64,000 nt of DNA from Nocardia acididurans (GTDB taxonomy: Bacteria; Actinomycetota; Actinomycetes; Mycobacteriales; Mycobacteriaceae). The position numbers and the translations under genes are program-made. Positions 36,981 to 45,632 of the stretch are shown one piece after another (the first letter of the stretch is position 1; every line of letters begins with the position of its first letter). A model generated the notes under the pieces. The model had not been told where the DNA came from, did not search any database, and saw only the letters and a list, made by a program, of their open reading frames with translations. The stretch spans positions 496,001-560,000 of the forward strand of contig NZ_JAERRJ010000002.1 of NCBI RefSeq assembly GCF_016741815.1. The letters run 5' to 3'.

Positions 36981-37164
36981 ATGTGGCCCAAGGTAGGGAG
37001 ATCACCGGAGAGCGGCAACGAATTCTACTGGAGAGTTACATGAATGGTGCCCAACCGTAGCGGTACGAAACTTGTTATCTACAAGCTACTTTGAGGCAAC
37101 GAAGTGGCATCGGACCGGTTCGGGAGCGGTCCGCGAACCGCGCGCAAAGTGCAACCGGTTCCCA

Positions 37165-37170
37165 TAGTGT
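37165..37170 (+). promoter_or_regulatory. -10 element of a probably leaderless wax synthase mRNA
   Basis: TAGTGT fits the actinobacterial TANNNT -10 box and ends six bases before the ATG at 37177. There is no Shine-Dalgarno sequence, so transcription is expected to start at or next to the A of the ATG. A -35 box is not evident. Confidence 0.45.
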
Positions 37171-37176
37171 GTTGAT

Positions 37177-38580
37177 ATGGAACGACTTACAGGGCTCGAC
37201 GCGAGCTTCCTTTATCTCGAAACAGACACTCAACTCCTGCACGTGTGCGCACTGCTGATAGTCGACCCCGCCGCCGACGGCGTGGAATTCGACTTCGACA
37301 GGTTCACCGGCGAACTCGGCCGACGTCTGCACCTCATCCCCGCCATGACGCGACGCCTGCACAACGTCCCGCTCAACCTCGATCATCCGGTGTGGGTGCG
37401 GGATTCGGAGTTCGACCTCGGCTATCACGTGCGCCGCACCACCCTGCCCGAGCCAGCGGGCAGACAGGAACTGGCCGACCTGGCAGGCGAAATCGCGGGC
37501 AGACCACTGGATCGCAACCGCCCGCTGTGGGAGATGTGGGTGGTCGAGGGCCTGCCGCACGGCCGGGTCGCGGTGATCTCCAAGTACCACCACGCCATCG
37601 TGGACGGCATCACCGGCACCAATATGATGATGCACCTGTGCGATGTGCAGCCGGGCGTCACCTATACCCCGCCCGCCGAAACACCTACGGACGCAGACGA
37701 ACCCAATGATCTTCTGCTCGCCGGTGAGGCGCTGCTGAAGTTCCCGGGCAAGCTCGGCCTGGTCGGCATGGTGCCCAAAACCGTTGGCATTCTGGGCGGT
37801 CTGGTGCAACGACGGCGTAGCGCCGCCGGAACCCGCGGCATGCCACTGCCGTTCACCGCGCCGCGCACGCTGTTCAATCGGGCAATCACCCGGCATCGCG
37901 CCGTCTCCTTCGTGCAGACCGACCTGGCCGATATCAAGGAGATAAAGACGGCCCACGGCGTCAAGGTCAACGACGTGGTGCTGGCGGTGGTGGGCGGCGC
38001 GCTGCGCGACTACCTCGAACTGCACGAGGCGCTGCCCGAAACCTCGCTCATGGCCTCGGTTCCCGTCTCCACGCACGACACCTCACGCCACGAGGAGGGC
38101 ACCAACAAGGTCTCCACCATCTTCGCGCGGCTGCACACCGAGATCGCCGATCCGGTGGAACGGCTGCAGGCCATCGCGCAGGACAATCGCGGAGCCAAGG
38201 AGGAGCACAATCTGATCGGCGCGGACTTCCTGCAGGATTGGGCGAAGTACGCTCCGCCCAACACCTTTCAGCTCGCGGCGCGCGCCTACTCCTCGCTGAA
38301 ACTGGCCGAGCGGCATCCGGTGGTGCACAACCTGGTGGTGTCGAATGTGCCCGGCCCCAACTTCCCCATGTACTTCCTGGGTGTGCGGGTGGCCTCGATG
38401 TACCCCTTCGGGCCGGTCTTCCACGGCGCGGGCCTGACCGCGACGGTCATCTCCACCAATGGAAATCTCGACTTCGGCTTCATCGCCTGCCGGGAGCTGG
38501 TGCCCGATGTGGACCGGATCGCCGACGCCGTACCCGAAGTGATCACCGAGTTGCTCAAGACAGCGCGCGAGAAGAGTTGA
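37177..38580 (+). CDS. Wax ester synthase/diacylglycerol acyltransferase
   Basis: A 467-residue WS/DGAT protein. The catalytic HHxxxDG motif is HHAIVDG (residues 138-144), and the family features 'PLWEMWVVEGL', 'NDVVLAVVGGALRDYL', 'NKVSTIFARL' and 'VVSNVPGPNFPMYFLG' are present. It makes storage triacylglycerols or wax esters from acyl-CoA at the membrane. The acyl reductase at 30.7 kb could deliver fatty alcohols, but the genes are not an operon. Convergent with the alpha/beta hydrolase, overlapping its 3' end by 26 bases. Confidence 0.92.
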   Translation: MERLTGLDASFLYLETDTQLLHVCALLIVDPAADGVEFDFDRFTGELGRRLHLIPAMTRRLHNVPLNLDHPVWVRDSEFDLGYHVRRTTLPEPAGRQELADLAGEIAGRPLDRNRPLWEMWVVEGLPHGRVAVISKYHHAIVDGITGTNMMMHLCDVQPGVTYTPPAETPTDADEPNDLLLAGEALLKFPGKLGLVGMVPKTVGILGGLVQRRRSAAGTRGMPLPFTAPRTLFNRAITRHRAVSFVQTDLADIKEIKTAHGVKVNDVVLAVVGGALRDYLELHEALPETSLMASVPVSTHDTSRHEEGTNKVSTIFARLHTEIADPVERLQAIAQDNRGAKEEHNLIGADFLQDWAKYAPPNTFQLAARAYSSLKLAERHPVVHNLVVSNVPGPNFPMYFLGVRVASMYPFGPVFHGAGLTATVISTNGNLDFGFIACRELVPDVDRIADAVPEVITELLKTAREKS

Positions 38581-39496
38581 CCACCGACTGAACGGCCTCG
38601 AGGAACACCGGGACAAAGACGTCCGCCTCGAGTGCACAGGCCGCATGACCGGCTTGTGCGAGGAAAATCTCCGCTCCCGGAATCATTTTCGCCATTTCCA
38701 GCTGACGATAGACGGGCAGGGCCCGGTCTCGCGTGGTGATCACCACGGCCGTCGGCGCTTTCACACTTCCCAGCCACGGCGACGAATCGAACCGTCCCAG
38801 CACGGCCACCGCCTGGCTGATGGCCCAGCCGCTGGTGCTGCGCCACTCCCGCATCGCCCAGCGATCCATCCGGCCCACCGGCCACGAGGTCTCCGGCAGT
38901 TCGGCCTGGCGCGCGGCATACAGTTCGGCCCGCCGGAACGACATCGCCGACATGCTCGCCATGACCGCACCCCAGGTGCGATGGAAGGCGCGTTCGCGCC
39001 ACTTGTCCTGGAAGCGATAGGTGGTGGCGGCCAGGATCAGCCCGGCCACCCGATCCGGATGCCGATGCGCGATCAGCTGCGCGACGATGCCGCCCATGGA
39101 ATAGCCCGCGTAGAACGGCTTGTCGACCCCGAGCACATCGGCGAGCGCCACCGCGTCATCGGCCAGATCGTCGAGATCGAAACGCTCCGAACGGATTCCG
39201 CGCCCGTGCCAGCGCTGGTCGAATACGACCACCCGATAGTTCTCCTGCAACTCGCGCAGCATCGGGAACCAGTTCAGCATGCCGGTGGTGGCCGAGCCGT
39301 GCAGCAGGAACAGCACGGGAGCGTCGGCGGACGGGCCGGGCAGATCCACCACATAGGTGCGCCCGCGGCCCGGCAGTTCCACCATCGACCCCGTCGGAAC
39401 CTCGGTCAACCTGGAAATACGCTGTGAGAGTCGGCGACCGCGACGAGTCTCGCCCGTACTGGTCCCGGTCCGTGCATCCCAACTGGAGTTCGTCAT
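38555..39496 (-). CDS. Alpha/beta hydrolase
   Basis: A 313-residue alpha/beta hydrolase. 'VLFLLHGSATTGMLNWFPML' gives the oxyanion HG motif, GYSMGG the nucleophile elbow, and the C-terminal 'AGHAACALEAD' the histidine. It lacks a signal peptide, so it acts in the cytoplasm. Its position tail to tail with the WS/DGAT suggests a lipid or ester substrate; this is inference. ATG 39496 has GGGAGG six bases upstream; an earlier in-frame ATG is less supported. Confidence 0.85.
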   Translation of the reverse strand: MTNSSWDARTGTSTGETRRGRRLSQRISRLTEVPTGSMVELPGRGRTYVVDLPGPSADAPVLFLLHGSATTGMLNWFPMLRELQENYRVVVFDQRWHGRGIRSERFDLDDLADDAVALADVLGVDKPFYAGYSMGGIVAQLIAHRHPDRVAGLILAATTYRFQDKWRERAFHRTWGAVMASMSAMSFRRAELYAARQAELPETSWPVGRMDRWAMREWRSTSGWAISQAVAVLGRFDSSPWLGSVKAPTAVVITTRDRALPVYRQLEMAKMIPGAEIFLAQAGHAACALEADVFVPVFLEAVQSVVNSSRALS

Positions 39497-39589
39497 CGAT
39501 GGCCTCCCGGCGCGCCGCCCCCGCGAGCGGAAATGAAACACGTTTCACTTGATGATGCCATATCCGGCGGGGCCGGGCGGGACGGCGCG

Positions 39590-40495
39590 TCAGTCCTCGC
39601 ACACCGTCGGCGCGGGGACGACCGTGGTGACCACGACCGGCGCCGGGGTGGTGGGCACCGTCGCGACCGGCTCCGGCACGGGCTCCTCGTAGAGTCGAAT
39701 TCCGGTGTAGCGCAACTCGGTTGGCGCCGAGGTGACATCCGAGACCCAGGCGATGTGATTGTTGTCGTCGGTCACCACGAGCGTGAACGGCCCCGGACCC
39801 GCCCCGGAGACCGACCACACATTGTCGTAGCCGCGCCGCAGCGGAATGGGATCCCCGCCGTGATCCGGTTGCAAGGAGACCTGACCGAGGGGATTGCCGC
39901 TGCCGCCGACCAGCAGGCCCAGCCAGTCGGCATTGGAGCCCGGCTGCACCCGGTAGAACAGTTCGGGCGCGGGATTGGGGTCGCGCACCCGGGTGAAACG
40001 AATCTGCGCGACGCCGTCGGAGATATGCGCGATCTGCTCGAATGCCGCCCGGCTGAGATCGTATTGGTGCGGCGCGCAGCCCGGACACCGGTCCACGATC
40101 TGCGCGCGCACACTGCCGCGCGGGCCGTCGATGTCGATGTAGGAGCCGCAGGGCGCGGATCCGTCGTACTCACCGGTCGGTACGCCCACGTAGAACCCGT
40201 CGAGCGGCAGATCGGGCAGCGAGCAGGCCACCCCCGAGGAGAACGCGTAGTACCTGGCCTCGCCGCGCTCGGTGGCCGGCGCGGGCTCCGAGCCCGGAAG
40301 CTGCTGTGCGGTAACCGAACTCGGCGGTAATGGTGCGGGCACCGTCATCACCGTGGTGCGCGGCGCGGCGCTGCGACAGGCCGCCGGTTGTGGCCACATC
40401 GCCCATGTCACCGCCCCCACCACAACCGCCCCCGTGAGCGCCGTCCACATCCATGGTCTTCCGTTGCGAACTTCTTCAAACCCCGTGCGGTGCAT
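39590..40495 (-). CDS. Expansin-like protein
   Basis: A 301-residue secreted protein. After an N-terminal membrane anchor (about residues 17-33) and a Pro-rich linker comes a double-psi beta barrel with 'ARYYAFSSGVACSLPD', 'GSYIDIDGPRGSVRAQIVDRCPGCAPHQYDLSRAAFEQIA', in which VDRCPGC and YDLS supply the conserved Asp and HFD-like positions. The C-terminal 90 residues resemble the expansin carbohydrate-binding domain ('LQPDHGGDPIPLRRGYDNVWSVSGAGPGPFTLVVTD'). Bacterial expansins loosen cell-wall polysaccharides without hydrolysis. The tail ends in Pro/Thr/Val repeats. Start supported by GGGAGCG four bases before ATG. Confidence 0.82.
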   Translation of the reverse strand: MHRTGFEEVRNGRPWMWTALTGAVVVGAVTWAMWPQPAACRSAAPRTTVMTVPAPLPPSSVTAQQLPGSEPAPATERGEARYYAFSSGVACSLPDLPLDGFYVGVPTGEYDGSAPCGSYIDIDGPRGSVRAQIVDRCPGCAPHQYDLSRAAFEQIAHISDGVAQIRFTRVRDPNPAPELFYRVQPGSNADWLGLLVGGSGNPLGQVSLQPDHGGDPIPLRRGYDNVWSVSGAGPGPFTLVVTDDNNHIAWVSDVTSAPTELRYTGIRLYEEPVPEPVATVPTTPAPVVVTTVVPAPTVCED

Positions 40496-40698
40496 GGCCG
40501 CTCCCCAGCCTCCGAATCATGTTTGCTGCAACGATGCTGAACCCCTTTCAGAAAAGCAGCCGTCATGGTCTCGTATGGCTCGAATCGGAAACTCGTAACG
40601 AAATATCCGGCGTGTCATCGGCGTGTCCAGGATCTCGAACGGCATGTCCATTCCGTACGTATCCCCTGGTGTCCATCCCGCGTCCAGGAGTAACCGAC

Positions 40699-41556
40699 AT
40701 GGCCGATCTCGCACCCTTCTACCGGCAGGTCCAGTCGCACTACGACCTGTCCGACGAGTTCTACGCGCTGTTCCTCGACCCCTCCATGACCTACAGCTGC
40801 GCCTACTTCGCCCACGACGACATGACCCTTGAACAGGCCCAGCAGGCCAAGATCGACCTGGCGCTCGGCAAACTGGATCTGCGGCCGGGCATGACCCTGC
40901 TCGATATCGGATGCGGTTGGGGCGCAACCATGTTGCGCGCGGTACACGAGTACGGGGTGCGCGTCGTGGGCCTGACGCTGAGCGCCAACCAGTACGAACA
41001 CGTGCGCGGCCTCATCGAGAAATACGACATCCCGGGCGCGGAAGTGCGGTTGCAGGGCTGGGAGGAATACGACGGCACCCCCGACCGCATCGTCAGCATC
41101 GGCGCGTTCGAGCATTTCCGCAAGGAGCGCTACGCCGAATTCTTCGCCCGCTGCCACCGCATGCTGCCCGCCGACGGCCGCGTGCTGCTGCACACCATCA
41201 TCGGCAACACCCTCGCGGACCTGCGCGCCCGCAATATCCCGGTCACCCGCGCGGACGCACTCTTCCACATCTTCATCAAGCGCGAGATCTTCCCCGGCGG
41301 CCAGCTCCCCCAGCCCGGCACCATCACCCGCATGGCCGAAACCGCCGGATTCCACACGGCCAGAATCCAATCCCTGCAACCGCATTACGCCCGCACCCTC
41401 GACCACTGGGCCGAGGCACTGGTCGCCCATCACGACGAAGCCGTCGCGATGACCTCCGAGGAGGTCTACGCCCGATACCTGAAATACCTCACCGGATCGG
41501 CGCACTACTTCCGCACCGGCCACCTCGACGTCATGCAGTTCACGCTGGTCAAGTAA
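40699..41556 (+). CDS. Cyclopropane/mycolic-acid type SAM methyltransferase
   Basis: A 285-residue enzyme of the CmaA/MmaA/PcaA group: 'VQSHYDLSDEFYALFLDPSMTYSCAYF' (the conserved opening), SAM loop 'LLDIGCGWGATM', 'VVGLTLSANQYEH', and the substrate-side residues 'SIGAFEHF'. The C-terminal 'FRTGHLDVMQFTLVK' is typical. It modifies double bonds in mycolic or other fatty acids. Which modification (cyclopropane, methoxy or none) cannot be read. ATG 40699 has CAGGAG eight bases upstream. Confidence 0.9.
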   Translation: MADLAPFYRQVQSHYDLSDEFYALFLDPSMTYSCAYFAHDDMTLEQAQQAKIDLALGKLDLRPGMTLLDIGCGWGATMLRAVHEYGVRVVGLTLSANQYEHVRGLIEKYDIPGAEVRLQGWEEYDGTPDRIVSIGAFEHFRKERYAEFFARCHRMLPADGRVLLHTIIGNTLADLRARNIPVTRADALFHIFIKREIFPGGQLPQPGTITRMAETAGFHTARIQSLQPHYARTLDHWAEALVAHHDEAVAMTSEEVYARYLKYLTGSAHYFRTGHLDVMQFTLVK

Positions 41557-41639
41557 CCGCCCATCGCGCCGGGCAAATAGTTGCGGCGTCAGGGGGTAGG
41601 CCCTCGGTAAGCATCGGAGTCGAGTGATCGGAGGGCATT

Positions 41640-42638
41640 GTGGCCAGATACGGATACACCCTGATGACCGAACAGAGCGGGCCGCGCGAGCTGGTGCGGT
41701 ACGCGGCGACCGCGGAGGACGCCGGATTCGACTTCGCGGTCATGAGCGACCACTACTCGCCCTGGCTGAGCGAGCAGGGTCATGCCCCCAACGCATGGGT
41801 GACGCTCGGAGCGGTCGCCGCGGCGACCCGGCGCATGGATCTGATGACCTTCGTAACGTGCCCGACCATGCGGTACCACCCGGTGATCGTGGCGCAGCAG
41901 GCAGCGACGCTGCAGATCCTCGCGCAGGGCCGGTTCACGCTCGGACTCGGCAGCGGCGAGAACCTGAACGAGCATGTGGTGGGACTGGGCTGGCCCGGCG
42001 TCGAGGAACGCCACGAGCGGCTGGCCGAAGCCGTGCGGATGATTCGCGAACTGCATTCGGGGGCGACGGTGACGCACTACGGGGAACGATTCCGGGTGGA
42101 GGCGGCGAAGCTCTGGGATCTGCCGGAGACGCCGGTGCCCCTCGCCCTCGCCGTCTCCGGGGAGCGGTCGGTCGAGAAGTTCGCGCCGCTCGCGGATGAG
42201 ATGGTGCTGAACTCGCCGGAGCCTGACGTCGTGGCGGCCTGGCACGGGGTGCGGGCCCGCGTGCTCGGCGACACCGAGGGCTGCCGCGTCACCGGGCAGC
42301 TCCCGATCAGCTGGGATACCGACCGGGACACCGCGATTCGCCGGGCGCACGAGCAGTTCCGGTGGTCGGCCGGCGGGTGGGAGGTCAATGCCGAGCTGCC
42401 GAATACCGCCGGATTCGCCGCCGCCACCCGGTTCGTGCGCCCCGAGGATGTCGCCGAGGATATTCCGTGCGGACCCGATCTCGATGCGATCGTCGAGGCT
42501 GTCGCGCCCTATCGGGACGCGGGATTCACCGATATCGCACTGGTGCAGGTGGGTGGCGAGAACCAGGAGGAGTTCCTGGCCAAGGCCGCGCTGCCGCTGC
42601 TGGCAAAACTGCGTGACGCCGATATCGCGCCCCGATAG
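41640..42638 (+). CDS. F420-dependent LLM-class oxidoreductase (G6PDH family)
   Basis: A 332-residue luciferase-like TIM barrel. 'YGYTLMTEQSGPRELVRYAATAEDAGFDFAVMSDHYSPWLSEQGHAPNAW' and 'GSGENLNEHVVGLGWP' match the F420-dependent glucose-6-phosphate dehydrogenase/ FGD-related family. The coenzyme F420 is used; the sugar or other substrate is unknown, since many paralogues act on different compounds. GTG start with GGAGGG four bases upstream. The leader of the methionyl-tRNA synthetase begins nine bases after its stop. Confidence 0.87.
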   Translation: MARYGYTLMTEQSGPRELVRYAATAEDAGFDFAVMSDHYSPWLSEQGHAPNAWVTLGAVAAATRRMDLMTFVTCPTMRYHPVIVAQQAATLQILAQGRFTLGLGSGENLNEHVVGLGWPGVEERHERLAEAVRMIRELHSGATVTHYGERFRVEAAKLWDLPETPVPLALAVSGERSVEKFAPLADEMVLNSPEPDVVAAWHGVRARVLGDTEGCRVTGQLPISWDTDRDTAIRRAHEQFRWSAGGWEVNAELPNTAGFAAATRFVRPEDVAEDIPCGPDLDAIVEAVAPYRDAGFTDIALVQVGGENQEEFLAKAALPLLAKLRDADIAPR

Positions 42639-42647
42639 CATTGCGGC

Positions 42648-42695
42648 ATGACCACAGTCGCGCAGCCGATGATGGCCCGCTCCCGGGCCTGTTGA
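42648..42695 (+). CDS. Candidate leader peptide with tandem Met codons
   Basis: A 15-codon frame, MTTVAQPMMARSRAC then TGA, lies between the F420 enzyme and the methionyl-tRNA synthetase gene. Two adjacent ATG codons stand at 42669-42674, directly before the first of three mutually exclusive pairing segments. Three Met in 15 codons is unusual in this composition. There is no strong ribosome site; translation might depend on coupling with the stop of the upstream gene nine bases away. The reading is a prediction. Confidence 0.5.
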   Translation: MTTVAQPMMARSRAC

Positions 42696-42738
42696 CGCTG
42701 CGCGCGATCCGATTCGAGGCCCTGTACGCGGGGCCTCG
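42674..42738 (+). promoter_or_regulatory. Candidate ribosome-mediated attenuator before metG-like gene
   Basis: Four segments can pair alternatively. Segment 1, GGCCC (42674-42678), pairs with 2, GGGCC (42685-42689). Segment 2, as GGGCCT (42685-42690), pairs with 3, AGGCCC (42717-42722). Segment 3, extended as CGAGGCCC (42715-42722), pairs perfectly with 4, GGGCCTCG (42731-42738), with an eight-base loop. The 3:4 hairpin would be the terminator or blocking stem; it has no T-run, as is common in high-GC actinobacteria. GGAGG of the downstream gene is at 42775-42779. Confidence 0.45.
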
Positions 42739-42785
42739 AGCCGTGTCGGCGCTCGGAGCCCCTGGAGACTATCCGGAGGATTCCG

Positions 42786-44279
42786 ATGACCACCTACCTC
42801 ACCACCACCCTGCCCTATGTGAATGCCAAGCCGCACTTGGGATTCGCGCTCGAACTCGTCCAGGCCGATGTGCTGGCGCGGGCCGCGCGCGGGCGCGGCG
42901 AGCGGGTGCGCCTGCAGTGCGGCACCGATGACAATTCGCTCAAGAACGTGCTGGCGGCCGAGGCGGCGGGCGTACCGGTGCGAGAGTTCGTGGACCGCAA
43001 TGCCGCCGCGTTCACGGCGCTGGCGGGTCCACTGTCGCTGGCCGTCGATGATGTGATCCGCACCAGCCGCGATCCGCGGCACCGGGTGGGCGTCGAACGG
43101 TTCTGGCGGGCCGCCGCCGACGCCGGGGATCTTTATCGCAAACACTATGCGGGGCTGTATTGCGTTGGGTGCGAACAGTTCTACTCGCCCGCCGAGCTCG
43201 TCGGCGGACGCTGCCCCGATCACGACACGGAACCGCAGCGGGTGGCCGAGCAGAACTGGTTCTTCCGGCTGTCGCGCTATACGGATCGATTGCGGGAGCT
43301 GATCGGCTCGGGGACGGTTCGGATCGAACCCGTGGAACGGCGCAACGAGGTGCTGGCATTCCTCGACGCGGGGCTGGAGGATCTGTCCGTCTCGCGATCC
43401 GCACAGCGGGCGCGCGGGTGGGGCATTCCGGTTCCGGACGATCCGGAGCAGGTGATCTACGTCTGGTGGGATGCGCTGGGTAACTACCTGACCGCGCTCG
43501 ACTACGGCACCGACGGCGCGAACCTGGAGCTCTGGTGGAATCGCGCCGATCGGCGAATCCATCTGGTGGGCAAGGGAGTTCTGCGATTCCACGCCGTGTA
43601 CTGGCTCGCCATCCTGCTGTCGGCCGGCCAGCGGCTGCCCACGCACATCCTGGTGCACGATCACCTGACGATCGACGGACGCAAGATCAGCAAATCGTCG
43701 GGGGTGACCGTCGACCCGGTCGAGCTGGTGGCCGAGTACGGGACCGACGCCGTGCGCTGGTGGCTGCTGCGTGAACCGCCACGGGTGGGTGACGCCGATT
43801 TCACCGTCGCGCGACTGGTGCGCCGCGCCGACGACGAACTCGCGCACGGCATAGGCAATCTCGTGAATCGTACGGTCGGGCTGATCCATCGATATCGTGA
43901 CGGCAGACCACCGGCAACCGAACAGATCGCACCACAGTCGGATACGCTGCGTCACGCACTCGACGCAGCCGATGCGCGTATCGAATCCGCGCTTGCCGCT
44001 TACGATTTCCGCGCTGCCACCGAGGCGATCCGGGCGATCACGGACGAGGGCAATCGCTATGTGAACGTCACTCGGCCATGGGAACTCGCCGCCGCGGGCG
44101 CGCGGGAGGAGCTCGATGCCGTGCTGTGCACGCTGTTGTGCGCCTGCCGCGCGGTGGCCGGCCATCTCGTCCCGTTCCTGCCCGGCCTCGCCGGGCGGAT
44201 CTCCCGGCAGTGCGCGGTCACCGAGGGTGCGCTACCCCCGGCTGTCCCGGTGCAGCCCCGACTGTCGGCCGGAAGGTGA
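42786..44279 (+). CDS. Methionyl-tRNA synthetase-like protein (short form)
   Basis: A 497-residue class I synthetase. 'LTTTLPYVNAKPHLGF' has the HIGH region as HLGF (residues 17-20), with phenylalanine for the second histidine; zinc-type cysteines C126, C129 and C143 are present; 'IYVWWDALGNYLTAL' and KISKS (K300) match MetRS. There is no C-terminal tRNA-binding extension. It could be a second MetRS kept for stress or drug tolerance, the only MetRS, or a repurposed paralogue; the rest of the genome is needed to decide. ATG has GGAGG six bases upstream. A candidate Met-responsive leader precedes it. Confidence 0.87.
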   Translation: MTTYLTTTLPYVNAKPHLGFALELVQADVLARAARGRGERVRLQCGTDDNSLKNVLAAEAAGVPVREFVDRNAAAFTALAGPLSLAVDDVIRTSRDPRHRVGVERFWRAAADAGDLYRKHYAGLYCVGCEQFYSPAELVGGRCPDHDTEPQRVAEQNWFFRLSRYTDRLRELIGSGTVRIEPVERRNEVLAFLDAGLEDLSVSRSAQRARGWGIPVPDDPEQVIYVWWDALGNYLTALDYGTDGANLELWWNRADRRIHLVGKGVLRFHAVYWLAILLSAGQRLPTHILVHDHLTIDGRKISKSSGVTVDPVELVAEYGTDAVRWWLLREPPRVGDADFTVARLVRRADDELAHGIGNLVNRTVGLIHRYRDGRPPATEQIAPQSDTLRHALDAADARIESALAAYDFRAATEAIRAITDEGNRYVNVTRPWELAAAGAREELDAVLCTLLCACRAVAGHLVPFLPGLAGRISRQCAVTEGALPPAVPVQPRLSAGR

Positions 44280-44287
44280 AGTGCCGC

Positions 44288-44998
44288 TCAGGATTGCGCG
44301 CCCAGCGCGGAGGCGAGGAAGCCGACGAGCTGGGTGCGCACCCGATCCTGGGTCAGGCCCTCGGAACTCCCGCGCAGCGCGGCGAGCAAGGCCGAGACGA
44401 GCACCGACATCAGGACCTCACCGGCGATATCCACGTCCAGGGCGGGATCGAGATAGCCGCGCCCGATGCCGTGGGACACCCGCGCCACCGCTTCGACGCC
44501 GTAGCGGCGGGCATTGTGCAGACAGCGGTCGATGACCCGGTCGTCGATCGACGACGCTTCCAGGAGAAAGAAATTCACCAGGCCCGGTTCGGTGGCCACC
44601 AGTTCGAAACAGCGGTCGATCACCCGGGCGTAGCGGTCGCAGAACTCCTCCAGCGACTCCGGGCGTCCGTCGCCCTCGGGGCCCAGCAGGCGGTCGCGCA
44701 GCAGATCGAAGCAGTGGTCGATGACGGCGTCGAGAATGTCGCGCTTGTTGTCGAAGTAGTTGTAGAAGGTGCCGTGGCTGACCTGTGCCGCCTGCGCGAT
44801 ATCGTTCACGCCGATGGCGCGGAAGCCGCGCGTGATGACCAGGTCGTAGGCGGCCAGCACCAGATCGGTGCGGCGCTGCTCAGCCCGCTCGGCGCGGCGT
44901 TCGGCCCGCGCGGGGCGCGTGGGGGCGGCGTGCGCGGGCCGGGCCGGATCGGCCCGCGGATGCCTGGAATCTGTTGCCACACCATCCATTTCGATCAT
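44288..44998 (-). CDS. TetR family regulator, last gene of the mce operon
   Basis: A 236-residue repressor. The helix-turn-helix lies near residues 45-90: 'LVLAAYDLVITRGFRAIGVNDIAQAAQVSHGTFYNYFDNKRDIL'. The first 40 residues are an Arg/Ala-rich extension. The ligand domain is all-helical and has no recognised signature. ATGA overlap with the TetR gene upstream places it in the mce operon, so it probably responds to a lipid or sterol-like substrate of the Mce system. Its stop is eight bases from that of the methionyl-tRNA synthetase gene on the other strand. Confidence 0.85.
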   Translation of the reverse strand: MIEMDGVATDSRHPRADPARPAHAAPTRPARAERRAERAEQRRTDLVLAAYDLVITRGFRAIGVNDIAQAAQVSHGTFYNYFDNKRDILDAVIDHCFDLLRDRLLGPEGDGRPESLEEFCDRYARVIDRCFELVATEPGLVNFFLLEASSIDDRVIDRCLHNARRYGVEAVARVSHGIGRGYLDPALDVDIAGEVLMSVLVSALLAALRGSSEGLTQDRVRTQLVGFLASALGAQS

Positions 44999-45594
44999 GA
45001 CACACTCCGCACCCGCAATACCTTCTCCAGCATGGCCATCACCATGGTCGTGCTGTGCGCACGCACCTGCGGGCTGCTGCCGCCGTGCAATTCCCGCAGG
45101 ATCCACGGTCCCACGAGTGTCAGGATCGTATGTGCGATCACCTCGGGATCGATATCGGATCGGATCCACCCGGCCCGCACCCCGCGAGTGAGTTCCGCCG
45201 CGATGAGCGAGGCCGCGAAACCCTCCAGCCCGAACAGCCGCTCGGCCAGCTCGGCATCGATCGCACCGGCCTCCACCAGCAGCAGCCGCAACACCTGCGG
45301 CTCCCGGTCGACCAGCGCGTAGAGCCGCTCGACGATGCCGCGCAGCGCGTCCACCAGTTCGACGGCGCTGCCGGTGCTGCCGCCCAGGGTGGCCACATCG
45401 ACCGCGTCGACCACCTTCTCCACCCCGAAATCGATGACGTGGTCCACGATTTCGCGTTTGCTGCCGAAGTACCGGTACACGGTGCCCTGCCCGATGCCGG
45501 CGCGGGCCGCCACATCCGAAATGGTGGCGGCCTCATAGCCTTTGGCGGTGAACACCTCGTAGGCGGCCTCGATGATCTGCGCGCGCCGCCGCAG
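44995..45594 (-). CDS. TetR family regulator with probable CTG start
   Basis: A 199-residue repressor with HTH 'RRRAQIIEAAYEVFTAKGYEAATISDVAARAGIGQGTVYRYFGSKREIV' near residues 2-50. The first usual start codon (GTG 45555) would remove the first helix. Upstream of it, in frame, no ATG, GTG or TTG occurs before the preceding gene; a CTG at 45594 has GGGAG six bases upstream and gives a complete domain, so it is chosen. A programmed or erroneous frameshift is the alternative. It overlaps the next TetR gene by ATGA and lies 38 bases behind the Mce-associated protein gene. Confidence 0.78.
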   Translation of the reverse strand: MRRRAQIIEAAYEVFTAKGYEAATISDVAARAGIGQGTVYRYFGSKREIVDHVIDFGVEKVVDAVDVATLGGSTGSAVELVDALRGIVERLYALVDREPQVLRLLLVEAGAIDAELAERLFGLEGFAASLIAAELTRGVRAGWIRSDIDPEVIAHTILTLVGPWILRELHGGSSPQVRAHSTTMVMAMLEKVLRVRSVS

Positions 45595-45632
45595 CGGAAG
45601 CTCCCGCTGCGGCGGACGGCCGGTGCGTCGGG

